DNA from: Phlebotomus papatasi | Lineage: Eukaryota > Arthropoda > Insecta > Diptera > Psychodidae | NCBI RefSeq assembly: GCF_024763615.1 | Contig: NC_077223.1 | Span: 105,586,627-105,650,626, forward strand | Length of the DNA: 64,000 bases | Direction: 5' to 3' | In this document: positions 45,781 through 57,600 of the stretch, piece after piece | How the letters are laid out: each line of letters begins with the position of its first letter | Position numbering within the stretch: position 1 is the stretch's first letter | The notes under the pieces: model-generated | What the model saw: only the letters and a program-made list of their open reading frames with translations | What the model was told of the DNA's origin: nothing | Databases searched by the model: none | Program-made: the position numbers and the translations under genes

Positions 45781-46476
45781 ATGGATTGCAATGGAGTGAA
45801 GGGGAGTGATTTCATTTTGCCACCATTCTGCGTGAAACAAGAGGGTCAATTTGCTCCAATAAGTCCACCGGATTTTATGTTTGTTGACCACTTCCTGGGA
45901 TTGGATCCTGCAAATATGAGCATGAAGCTAATGTCACTGAGTCATGGAAAGCAGGAGAATCACAGTGGAGGACGAGGGAGTGAGGCAACAGCTGGAGCAG
46001 GAGAGGCCACACCGGGTGGAACGCAGGTTAAAAAGGAACCTCTGGAGGAGGGCGGAAAGGTCTACCAATGTCCAGTATGCATGAGGGTCTTCACCAATTC
46101 TTACCATCTCAAGAGGCATCATCTTATTCATACCGGCGAAAAACCGTATATGTGCTCAACGTGCCAGATGAAATTCAATCGCAATGAACATCTCAAGAGG
46201 CACATTCTAACGCACACAAATTCCCGGCCATTCCTCTGTCCAAGTCCGGCGTGCCAAAAAACATTCACGCGCAACGAATACCTCAAGCGCCATAAGATGA
46301 TCCACAGTGGTGAACGACCGTACCAGTGCTTATTCTGCAGCCATCGTTTCAGTCGCAATGATCATCTGAAAAAGCATCTGGCCAGGATTCACAAAGTATC
46401 ACAGGCACCAGCGCCCCTTCTGCCACATCATCTGCCATCGACACGGCCACTGTCTCTAGTCACTACGCCACCATGA
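45781..46476 (+). CDS. Small C2H2 zinc-finger protein, four fingers
   Basis: A single open exon encodes 231 residues. The N-terminal half (1-93) is low-complexity and acidic/Gly-rich and includes VKKEP (83-87), a match to the SUMO-site pattern psi-K-x-E. Four consecutive C2H2 fingers follow at about 95-117, 123-145, 151-175 and 181-204, with linkers HTGEKPY, HTNSRPF and HSGERPY. Finger 3 has an expanded C-x4-C spacing (CPSPAC) and finger 4 an H-x4-H ending. It is presumably a nuclear DNA-binding regulator; I cannot name the orthologue. An AAATTTAG at 45765-45772 could be an acceptor from an upstream exon. A TATAAAAG at 45745-45752 lies only 36 bases before the ATG. Confidence 0.8.
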   Translation: MDCNGVKGSDFILPPFCVKQEGQFAPISPPDFMFVDHFLGLDPANMSMKLMSLSHGKQENHSGGRGSEATAGAGEATPGGTQVKKEPLEEGGKVYQCPVCMRVFTNSYHLKRHHLIHTGEKPYMCSTCQMKFNRNEHLKRHILTHTNSRPFLCPSPACQKTFTRNEYLKRHKMIHSGERPYQCLFCSHRFSRNDHLKKHLARIHKVSQAPAPLLPHHLPSTRPLSLVTTPP

Positions 46477-46829
46477 AGTGTGGCCAGCCGGAGGAATTCC
46501 TCCAGCAGAAAACCATCTCAAACTCCAGAAGAATTTAAGAAAGAATTTGACGTAAAATGATCATGATTGTGAAGAAAAAATAAGAAAATGTTTGCATAGT
46601 TACTTGGCTGGAATAGATGGATCTAATATTTGATGAGGTAATCCCCTGTGAGATCCCATTTAAATGAAATTTCTGTAATTTTATTAGAAAATATTTATCA
46701 AGTCATAAATGTGATAAATATAAGAAAAAATATCATTGGTTACGCATAATGGTTTGTTTTGTGAATATTGCTCACGAAACTTTCTAAAAAAAGTAATCTT
46801 TACAAAATAAAATGATTTTATAGAGTTTG

Positions 46830-47148
46830 GGAAATTGTACCTAATTTCGGACAGCTCGCAATTTCGGCCACTTCTGTACTTTGAAAAAAATCCAGAAAGG
46901 GAAGGAACTATGAGAATCAAAGTGGCCAAAATATTACCCAAAGCTATGATTATATTTTTATTAATTTTAAAATGTATTAAGAATGATTTTAGAAAAAATA
47001 AAGATGATAAACTGCCTACAAGGTTCCAAGCAACACTCCTTCAGAAGAAGTAATAAAAAGATTCAATTTGTATTAGAAATATAACATTTCAAACTTGATA
47101 ATTGGGTACTTGCATGCAACTATGTCGAAATTTAGCGCACTTATCCTA
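46830..47148 (+). mobile_element. Family A MITE copy
   Basis: It runs from AATTGTACCTAATTTCGGAC to TCGAAATTTAGCGCACTTATCCTA, with the interior block TATTAATTTTAAAATGTATT followed by TTTTAGAAAAAATAAAGATG. The preceding bases (TTTACAAAATAAAATGATTT) are repeated just before the next copy, suggesting that copy and flank were duplicated together. Confidence 0.65.
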
Positions 47149-47426
47149 TTAGTCTGCTTCCCACAAACAAATCTTTGCAAAATAAAATGATTTTATGTCA
47201 AGGGAATTGTACCTAACTTCGGTCAGCTTGCAATTTCGGACACTTCTATTGTTCCTCAATTTTCGATGAATTTTCAAATGTCAAAAATGTCGCATCAACG
47301 AACGAGATGATGAGAAAAAGACTTTGGAAGAATTCCGGAAGGGCAAGGAACTTTGAGAATCATGATGGCCGAAATAATACCCAAGGCTATGTCTATATTT
47401 TTATTGATTTTGAAATGTATTAAGAA

Positions 47427-48021
47427 CACTGAGAGAAATCCGAAAAAGTTAAAATAACATTCCGGAAATGTTAATTTTACCCTGCAGTATTGATCCGAAA
47501 TCAGTGTAGAGTAGACTCTCTCAAATTCAGGCATTTGGGACCGAAATGTCACCCGAATTAGAGAGAAATTCGGGCATCACATTGTTTGAAATGCAACGAT
47601 CTTTTGTTTACCTGCCTACTCATATTAAGTTCGCATACTCATATTAATTTTAAATTTCATGAAAGCCCCTTAATAATCCAAAATCCCATCACAACTGAGA
47701 CAAAATATGGCAAATTTGAGCATATTTGCTTAATTCGATATTCATAATCGAACTTGAAAAACGTCAACAAATATTTTTCAAATTTAACTACTGCCCAAAT
47801 TAAAAAGTAGCCCGATGTTAAAGAAGCCGAATTAGTGAGATTCTACTGTAAATATTACCCATTTTAGGTGTATTAGGGATTAAAGTTACCCTTTTTCATG
47901 TTAATTTTTCCCTAGAAAAGGTGTAAAATTAACATTAAAAAATGTTGATATATTTTTACACCTAAAAAGTGTTAAACTTCTGAGAAAAAAATGTTAATCG
48001 CACCCTCTTTTTTTCTCAGTG
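47427..48021. mobile_element. CACTGAG-ended element nested in the family A copy
   Basis: It begins CACTGAGAGAAATCCG and ends TTTTTTTCTCAGTG, with AA on both sides as a possible 2-bp duplication. It carries repeated GTTAA..TTTTACCC / TTAACATT motifs near both ends. It is itself split by a CAGTAGA-type MITE at 47509-47848. Confidence 0.6.
47509..47848. mobile_element. CAGTAGA-type MITE, third nesting level
   Basis: The left end GAGTAGACTCTCTCAAATTC and right end TTAGTGAGATTCTACTG match the terminal pattern of the elements at 25031, 40148 and 40229. TA is present on both outer sides (47507-47508 and 47849-47850). Confidence 0.6.
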
Positions 48022-48464
48022 AATGATTTTAGACAAAATAAAGATGATAAACTGTACAAGGTTCCAAATAGCACTCCTTATAAAAAGTATCAAAAATCAA
48101 AAATATTCAATTTGTATTAAAAATATTACATTTCAAATTTAAGACTTTGGCACTTAAATGCAACTATGTCGAAATTTGATACAGTTACGCTATTTGTAAA
48201 TACATCGAATTGCATTTGCAGATTTCATTTACTCTCACTGAAATCTCAAAAACATGTTTGCAAAAAAAACTTCCAACATGCGACTTACTTCATTGCGGGT
48301 ATGAGTTTGTCATACGAAGTATAGCGGTTAATGTAAATTTTGGTATAGCACGTCGCTCACTCCAGAGAGAGCACCTTGCAGCATAACCTAGGCAGGATTT
48401 GCGTAAAAGCAAGTCTGCACCTATGTATTTCAGTTTAAATAAAAAATGGGTATTGATTTGTTTG

Positions 48465-48648
48465 CTATATCGGACACCAATTTTCTCAAAGTCCTTGGCC
48501 GTTCCAGAACTCTTCCAATGATTCTCATACGTCATTTCGTTCGTAAAGAGTTCGCTGTTTTGTTTCTTAAGCATTGTACAAACCTCTTAAAATTGAACAA
48601 AAAAAATTAAAGTTATGGAATTTTGATAAACAAAAGGAGTGTCCGATA
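48465..48648. repeat. Short inverted repeat with ATATCGGACAC ends
   Basis: ATATCGGACACC near 48466 is mirrored by GGAGTGTCCGATAT near 48635-48648. The - strand open frame at 48290-48574 overlaps it and resembles nothing I know, so I treat the region as repeat-derived. Confidence 0.35.
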
Positions 48649-48649
48649 T

Positions 48650-49892
48650 TACGCGCTGACCCAAAATGAACGAAGTATTTGTGCAAGTTGCCTGGATTAC
48701 TCTTCTACGTAAGTTTGATAACGTTTACAAAACAAAAACTATTGTGTGTACGCCATTACGCCCTAATTTAATTTGAAATTGAAGTGCATAAATTTGGGCG
48801 TGAATTGAGCTTTGAGCATAATGTAAATTATTTTGTGCAATATAATTTTGTGGTATACAAAATATTCCAATAATTGAATATTAAGCTCATCAAATATTTA
48901 ATCCACGTGGAAAATAAAAGGTATGGTTCATTCTGGACCACAAAAAACTATCAATTTGCTTTTATGAAAAGAAAAAATAATATAAAATTTTGTTTAAAAA
49001 TCCATTTACAACTTTCCTTCAATTTTTATTTTTGCAAAAAAACTTTTGAGGATAAAAAAATGCTTTAATTTCAGTCTAAAATAAAAGTGAAGAGCAAGTT
49101 TTCTGATTATATTAATAACTGTTATAAGAAGGATCATGCTATCGAAATCTTGGAATTATTCAATATTTGCTCTTATATAAAAAAGTACAGTGTATTCTGA
49201 ACTATGTATCACATTTAGTCAGAAGTGGGATCGCTTGAAAGAAATAAATACATTGCTTTCCCAAATGTAAACTTTTCAACGATTTGGAGTAAATTTCAGA
49301 AATCTCTTTGATACCTTGATTTTAAATAATAGAAAAAAATCAATCAAATAAATTTTTTTGAGAGGGTCAGTTTGGTCTAGAATATCAGACCGGACTGACT
49401 CTTTCGGCTTTCCAACTTGTATTGTAACTTGTACTTGTCACTGTACCAGTAAGTTAGAGAGCTGAGAGAGTCAGTCCGGTCTAGAATGTCAGAGAAGAAG
49501 GAGGTCTTGAGTCTCTCGAGGTAATCTGACTGGGTGCTACGTGTGGCGGCGAGTTACGTTAAGAAAGCCCTTTCGCTTTCAGTCCTTCCATCTTAAGAAG
49601 TCGACCGGTAGTTTACAATTGTACCAAATCGATGCTGAAAACTCTTTCTCTCACAATGTAAAAAGAAATTTTAGAAGAAGATTTCGAATTTTTGTCTCTG
49701 TCAAATCTATCAGCAATCGTTTCTTTCCTTCTCCTAACGAATGCAGATGCTTTAAAATACCTTACTGAGCCATGTTCAATGTTCTTGAAAGGTAATCTTC
49801 ATATCTTCACCAAGTAACGCTTTCAGATCGTCGCCATTTATTGTTTTTTGTCTTTCAATCTCTAGTCGAAATTGCCATTACTCGAACTGGAA
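48650..49892. other. Unassigned spacer left of a family A copy
   Basis: No gene was recognised. A block at 49370-49500 contains GGTCAGTTTGGTCTAGAAT and, about 100 bases later, GTCAGTCCGGTCTAGAATGT, with a short palindromic AGTCCGGTCTG core. The open frame at 49541-49768 has no recognisable similarity. Confidence 0.3.
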
Positions 49893-50304
49893 TAGGGTAA
49901 GTGTACCAAATTCCGGCCACATTTTTTATTCCTCGAATTTCCATGAAGTTTTGGTTTTTATATACTCTAGATTATACAATGCAAAAGAATAACAAAAAAT
50001 GTAGCTTCGACAAACGAAATGACGTGAAAAAGATGTTGGAAGAATTCCCGGAGGGCAAGGAACTATGAAAATAAGGGTGGCCGAAATAGGGGACCAAAGC
50101 TATGTTTACATTTTTATTCATTTTAAAATATACTAAGAATGATTTTAGAGAAAATAAAGACGATAAATTGTAAAAGAAGTTTCCAAGTAACATTCCTTAA
50201 GAAAAAGGAATAAAAAAATCAATTTGTATTAAAAATATTACATTTCAAATTTAAGACTTTGGCGCTTGCATGCAGCTATGCCGAAATTTGGCACACTTAC
50301 CCTA
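49893..50304 (+). mobile_element. Family A MITE, best-preserved copy
   Basis: The ends TAGGGTAAGTGTACCAAATT and AAATTTGGCACACTTACCCTA are clear inverted repeats. The interior matches the other copies (GAATTCCCGGAGGGCAAGGA, TTATTCATTTTAAAATATAC, GAGAAAATAAAGACGATAAA). No protein is encoded. Confidence 0.75.
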
Positions 50305-51649
50305 GAAATCCGTAATTTTAATCAATTTATTTTTAGTGTCCAATTTTACCCTCAAAGTGTTCAAATTTAGAAACTGCCCAAAATTATGAGCCTTTCCCCT
50401 AAAGTCAACGTTGCATACACCATCCTGTGAAAACGAATAAAAATATGAAGAAAAACAAGATGAAAAGTCTTTTATGCGATTATTGATGTATCATGTCTTT
50501 AATTTGAGAGAAGCGAACTATAATAATTATTTTTTTTTCGAATACACAAATTCACTTTTCCTTACAGTGATATCATTCTTTGGTTCATAAGATAAAATTT
50601 TGTCATATATTATCCTCCAAAGTTCGTTTGCTTCGTCATTTTATCGCACTAAATATCGAGTATTTTGACAAAAAAGAAAGTCTCTTATGTGAGTTATTTT
50701 GTGTCAACAGGGGAAACTAATATGAATTATATATATAAAAAATAGATTACAGTATAAAAAAAAAGAAATAGATAAGAATAGAGCAAAAATAATAAAAAAA
50801 AAGTTATAAAAAAATGTTTGGTGTAAAAAAATAGGAAAGTAGACACAAAATTCAAGGGAAAAAGAAGCATTGTAATAACAACATGAAAAAATGTAATAGT
50901 AACTTAAATTTCTGTCTCATAGTGAACTCTTTTCTCTTTTCTTAAGAACTATTAAAAAAAAATTAAACGTTACAACATTCACAATATCATGTATACGTGT
51001 TTTTTTTTATTTCTTTATTTTCATTCTAAATAGTTACCTCTCTCTTTTTTTTAAATATTTTTTCATCTGATTCTAATCTCATAATATTTATTTTTATCTT
51101 TCAATTTTTTTTTTAATAATACTCTCTCGATTCTCCAGGAAATCTCTATTCATATGGTCTTCTTTTCCTACCCTCAAAACGGACAAAAAGAAACATTTAC
51201 AACAAGCGTCTTTTTTTGAACATTGTTCCTTAATTCATACTTCAACATTTATTATGATTTTTCTTTTCTAATATCTGTTTATACTCTACTTTTTTTTTTG
51301 TAACTCTCTCTACAATATTGTGGACTTGTTTCTCAGATTTTGATACTTTTTTGTGTTACTGTTTTTTTTCAAAATTACTACAGTTTTTAATTTGATTTTT
51401 TGAATATTTTCTTGATCATTCTAAATAATTATTTACAAATATGGCAGCATGTATATTGTTTTCAGTTTAATTTCATTGTTCTTTTCCATTTTAGTATTCT
51501 TTTTTCTTTAGGAAAAAAATGTTTGTGATTTTATGTAGTTTCTTTTTATTCTTGTTTCCATCTTATTGTTTTCTTGTCAAATTTGGTTGGAAAAAAAAGG
51601 TTTGATCTTGTTTTTTTGAGCAATGACTCTTGGGGCAAAGTTGATTTTT
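50305..51649 (-). other. Asap 3' untranslated region and flank
   Basis: Downstream of the Asap stop codon, the - strand is A-rich with many possible AATAAA signals (TTTATT on the + strand), for example near 51545 and around 51010-51020. No coding sequence or bounded repeat is visible. The long poly-T runs on the + strand fit a long insect 3' UTR, but its end cannot be fixed. Confidence 0.4.
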
Positions 51650-54600
51650 TTAATCCGGCAACATGTGGACAAAACTTACAGGAAACATTCCACGTCTCGT
51701 ACTATCACCCTCAATTTCGCCTTCCATCCAGTTCTCATCGTCGGTTTTCTCATTGAGCACTATCAAAATCTCGCCCTCCTTGAATTCCAGCTCGTCATCA
51801 TTGTCTGCATTGCAATCGTAGAGAGCACGACATCTTCGGTATCCGGTGGTACTCTTTGAATTTACATGAAATCAGTAAATAAAGGTATACCAATTTTAAG
51901 CTTTCTCTTTCTGCTTAAGTTCTTATGCAATTTCTCTTATCACTTAAAAAAATTCTAATTATCTTGCCAGAAATGTCATTTTCTAAAATGACAGAAGTTT
52001 GACATTGCGTGGATTTTGATAATATTTTTCTCCATTCTCTTTCCTGATTTGAATTCTGTGTGGAAAATTCATTTCCGAGACAGTTACACTTTATTATTAA
52101 ATAGTGTTTGAAATGGTTTAACCCATGAAGAATCTTGTCTGACCAGAAGGGGAATTCTGCACCGATATGGCAATGTCATATGATAAATTTTCGTGGTAAA
52201 TTCAGGAGCAAGCCCAGTGAACATCGAATGGCCATTGCTGGGAGCTCCATGAAGCTCTTAGTAACTGATATGAAACTGACTTTTGACCTTACTGGTAAGC
52301 GTAAATTAAAACAACGATTCTTCCCACTTTCTTGGGAAGAATCGTTGTTTTTCTGAGCTGCCCTATATCTCCGACGCTCACCGGTTTTTTCACAATACAA
52401 ATATTCCGTCGGTAACCACATAAGGGTAAATTAAAACCTGCTTTAACCCCTACCTATCATACCTTACTTTAACCCTCTATCGCTTTAGAGTTACTCCACA
52501 CAGTAAAAAAAATTTACAAGGATAATCGTTGGTTTGCTTATTTACCACGATTATTCTTGGAAAGTTACACAAATTATGTATTTCAGCAAAATGTGTAATA
52601 TGAAAATGTGTAATTTAATTTGATGTAATTGCAAACAGTGTAATAAATTGCGAATGATTACACAATTGTGTACATTTTCTTACATATTTCGTGTAAAATT
52701 ACACAGTTTTCAGACAAAATGTGTACAAATTACACAAATGTATAACAGTACACATGATTACATGTTTAATGTAAAATTTACAATGAAAATCATGGTAAAG
52801 CAGCCAATAATTTTTTACTGTGCAGAGTAGCATTACAAAAATCGCATTCACTGTGACAATAAATGTTTTATTTACTTAAAATTGGTTTAGTACCCTCAAT
52901 CGTAGTCTTACTAGCATTTCTAGAAGGTTTGAATTCATTTTGAGCTTTCGTTTGGTTGCTGTTGTCAGTTTCTTGTGACAGATCAGAGAAAAAACAGCAA
53001 ATTTTCTTGTGCAACATTTCTCGTTTTCAAAGTGCAAAAAAACCATCTACACAGTAAAAAAATGTGTAAAATTTTACTACTATAATAGTGCAAAATCGAC
53101 CATTTTAGTTGCTTGATTTAAAAATGTTTAAAAAATGCATAATAATTTGGTAATTTATTGTCACGTGATTGAAAATTACCACTATTATAGTTGAAAAATT
53201 TTCAACAACGTTGTTTAATTTGAAAATGTGTAAAATTTTAACACTATAATAGTGTGAAATCGGATAAATTAATTATTTAATTGCGATCTGTGTAAAATTT
53301 CTCACTATTATAGTCATAAAAGATTTTCAAAAATATTTTGTAATTTAATACTGTTGAAAAATTCTAAAAACTACCACTATTATAGTATGATTATAGTTTT
53401 CCATATTATTATAGTGTGAAAAAATACACAACTTTATGATATTTTTTGTCACATGATCAAAAATTAACACTATTATAGTCAGGGGGTGACATTAACTCTG
53501 AAATATGCGACCAGTATTAGTGTAAATTTTTCTCTGTTTTCGTATACATTTCACGAGATATCTCCAAAACTACGTAGGTTGCCAATTTAGAGTTTTCGGT
53601 TGCCTCTTCGTTATTAAATTGGCTTTTATTTTATATTAGAATTTTTTGCTAATTCATTCTACAATGACATAAAACAGCTAATAAACTCAAAAGTTTTTTC
53701 GGCTCGCTAGAAACATATGGAAAACATAGGTTATGTCATGCCCCTGATTATAGTTTGATCATAATTTTTAACACTATTATAGTGTGAAACCTTGTGTATT
53801 TTAACCAAAGTTGTTGAATTTTTAAACAAAAGTTGTGTAAAAATTGTTGAATTTCCATTTAAGACATATACTTCAGTCGAGATGCTTTTTATTGGGCAAA
53901 AGTAGTATAGAACATCAAATATTTATATGCATAATAAGTATATCGTGAAGATCAAAACATCAGATGTAATTATCTCGCATTAGGGAGGATCCCAGGTATA
54001 GGAAAAAGCATTACAAATGTCCAAAAAGGCAAAAAACTGAAATAAACGAAATGAAATGAAAGTTCAACAATTTTTGAGCTTACACACAAAAATTCAACTA
54101 TTTTTAAATTCAACAACTTGAAATTAAATTAAACAATTTAAATTAAACAATTTTAAATTAAACATTTTTTCCAAATTTAACACTATAATAGTGGTGTCAA
54201 AGATTACACACTATAATAGTGTTAATTTTTTTTATTGTGTAAGGTATTCCGAGCGAAGCAAATATTATATTTCATGAAAGATGTGTTATTCTGCTTCATA
54301 TATTTAGTTTGATAACCATAAAAATTGAAATTGTGAGTTTTAGGAGCAAAAACTGAAGATACTCTCTGGAGCCTCTTGGGTAGTTCGATGTAAAAAATTC
54401 AAAAATAACCTGCCTTATCACTTAATTCTTCTGTTCAAGTAAATAACTGTTTTGCATAATTTCTCTCTCAGAAAACAATTAAAATGGAATAAAAACAGCC
54501 CACAGCGAGTAGTCAGGTCTAATTCTTGGAATTGATCAGTAATAAACGACAGGAATTCATGGATTTGGTCGTAATATACGAAGAAGCAGATTTTGGCTGT

Positions 54601-57600
54601 GATTATGAGATCACTAATTCGAATTTAAATGTCCAAGATCATGAATAAGGCCAGAAGATAAACAATGTATTTCATAGTACCTTCAAGATGTACAAAAAAG
54701 TGACATTTTCATAGCTGATCTGTGAATTATATTTGTAAAAAATCAGAGCGATTGACACAACTTAAGTTTTGTCAATGCTAAATTTTAAAAATTCTTAAGT
54801 TTTTCTAAAAATATATATTTTTTATAGTAATCATAGAAAAGCCATTAATAAAAATATTTAGAATTAATTTATTTTACTCTTTGTTCAATATTTTTAAATA
54901 AAAATATTTTGGTCATTTGATATCTAAACACTTATCATGCTCCTCAAGGTATCTTCATCTTTTCTCACCTGGCGCTCAAACTAAAAATCATAATGACGAA
55001 CACATGGTATTTTTGAGTTTGTTGGACCATAATTAGCATAGAAAAACTTATCTTATTACTTTTTCTAGCATATTAAAGAATCAGACGTTAGAGGGTTAAG
55101 AAGCTTCCATAGGAAATATCCCGTACTAAATTATGTGAAGGACACAGTTTTGCACTCGTAACAGTGAGCATTGGAACTACAAAAATTGTGTTGACAACCG
55201 TATTGCTTAGCTGTCACAAACAATATTAAATATTTTCCAATAAAATTGATTTTTGGGCAAAAATTTTATCAGTTCATAACCGGTTCATTATCGGTTCACA
55301 ATCGATTTATAAATTATTCAAAAGATCGGTCAAATTACTTTAGCAGTATAATTGAATTTTTACCGGTTTATAACCGATTGAAATTGGTTTAAGCTTGTCA
55401 GGAATTCCAAGACCTTTCCAACGAGCCAAATATGACCCCACTCGGTTGAAAAATATGCCTTTTAGAGCATTTTTAATCTTTAATCTTGAAAAACTGTTAT
55501 TAGGAATAATTCAACTGTATTGTCGTATATGGACGAAAGGGACGAAATATCCGTCTGGACAATCTCCAAAACACGAAAGACATTGCATGACGCGTTTTCA
55601 AGACGGTTTCCTAATGTATGACGAAATAATTAAGCACCAAAATAGTTAAAACGGTTTTGCTTAAATTCCAAACGTAACAGTAAAATGCTGTCATAATTAT
55701 ACCAGTTTTTTCTTATTGGTATAAAAAATTAATTTAAATTTTACTCACATAATTCTGTGAATGGTTACTGCCCCTCCCAGATGAAGTTTTGTAGTGACTA
55801 TAATTTGGCGAAGAGGTGTCTATCATGATATTTCCACCTTCACTGGAATCCAGTGAATTATCCAAGAGACCTGATGATAAGTCCAAATCTAGTGATCTCG
55901 AGTAATCCAATAAATCGCCGAAATCGCTTCCTCGCGAAGGAGATTGTTGCTGATCCATTAACTGTAAGAATTTTCAACAGAAGCTAATTATAGATGTTTC
56001 CTTTTATACCTTTTAGAGTTCTTTTTTTGGTAAACTAAACGAGACACTAAACACAAAAAAAAACATACAATTTAATAAAAAGCTTATGACTTATGACACA
56101 TTTTAGTAGATGCGATTTGAAGACTTAATAATTTTTGAATTTATTTGACATGAATTTTAACAACAATCTCTTTATAACAGGGACAGTATCACAAAAGCCA
56201 CTAAATTTTTATACCACCCCCTGAACTCAAGTCATCAAATTCTTTGGCTCTTCTCAAAAGGAATAAATACCATTAAATTCATGGGTTTGTTCACTGCCAA
56301 TCTCGTGCTTTTACGCTGTAGAATATTGATTATTCGTTTTTATTTAATATCATCACATTTTATATGCAATTAAACATAAAATACTAACATTTGTTAACAA
56401 GAAGTAAAATATATAAAATTTGTTTACAAATTGGAGGTGTAGGAACTAAAGTGTTATTTTTTTTTGTGTCAAAAATTAATAAAACAATAATTGTGTAAAG
56501 ATATAAGAATTCAAGAAAATTATTGAAATCAGTGTCTTTTCATCTTTTTCTCATTTTTTCGGCATTTCAACGAAAATATTACCTTCCTCGGTGGTGCAGT
56601 TGGTCCTCCATCATCCAGTGAACTGATACTCTCATTTGACTGCCCATTAGACATGCCTCGGTCCAATGATGTAGCTAGTTGAAGAAAACATACACGATGA
56701 AAAATATACATTAGCTCTTAATTTTAAAAATTAAAATTTTTAAAATTTTTATGTCACCCGGACCAAGAGACGGATACGCGAGAGTCTACTGTAAGTTCTC
56801 TCTGGTTTTCGAATCTGTATAGAAAAAAACCTCAACTGGACAGAGTTCTCAAATTGAGGAGGTTGTTACCGAACGAGAGGTTTATGAGATTTTCTTTTTT
56901 ATTTCGAAACGTTAATTCGTTTACAGTTTCATCTGTCTGCCAATTTTAATATTTGTCAAAATCTATAATAAATTTAATTAAGTTCAAACTCTGCAATTTC
57001 AGTCTAATTCAGTTTAATCGGGAAGGTTATTACTGAACGAAAAGAGTGAAGACGAACAAAACAAGAGCCACGAAATGATTTCGAAAGAACACGAAACGTC
57101 ATAAATTGATTTAGAAGAACTGTCATAGTACTTTGAAAGTCACAAAGGAGCCTGTTACCGTACGATTTTTCTCAGCTTTGGTCATGAAGAAGAAACTGAA
57201 AGGCGTTTAAAAGAATAAGAAGACTAACGGGCCTGAAGTCAGTAGGGAATTTTGGATTAGTAATTTTGAGAATGGGAACTACCAGAGTCCATTTCCATCT
57301 AGCCCCCTATGAAGTGTTTTTTTTATATGGAGCTGTTTGAAGCCGACTCACAAATTGATCAGAAACTCAGTTAACTCAGTTAATACAAAGAAATAAAATG
57401 CAAATATCACTTGAAATGGAAAGTTCTTAAATCGCGCGCAATTCAACTGTGAGAGAGAGATAGAGACATAAATAACTCACTTGACAAACGTGTGGCGGCG
57501 CTGCGGTTGCAAAAAATTCTAAAATGCCACAAAATATTTTCTTCTCTATTTTATCCTTATTAGCAGGTCGTGTCCCTTCTTGTAATACGTACTTTTGCAT

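Larger units (their letters stand above)
47200..48191 (+). mobile_element. Family A MITE copy, split by a nested insertion
   Basis: The left part runs to GAAATGTATTAAGAA at 47426. The right part resumes at TGATTTTAGACAAAATAAAG (48024) and ends GTCGAAATTTGATACAGTTA. The intact copies show these pieces are normally contiguous. The gap is filled by the CACTGAG element at 47427-48021. Confidence 0.65.

Noticed and set aside
51671..51680. Splice donor ending the Asap SH3 exon
   Set aside because: Reading on gives the conserved VSFVH-type C-terminus and a stop codon, so the exon continues to 51650.
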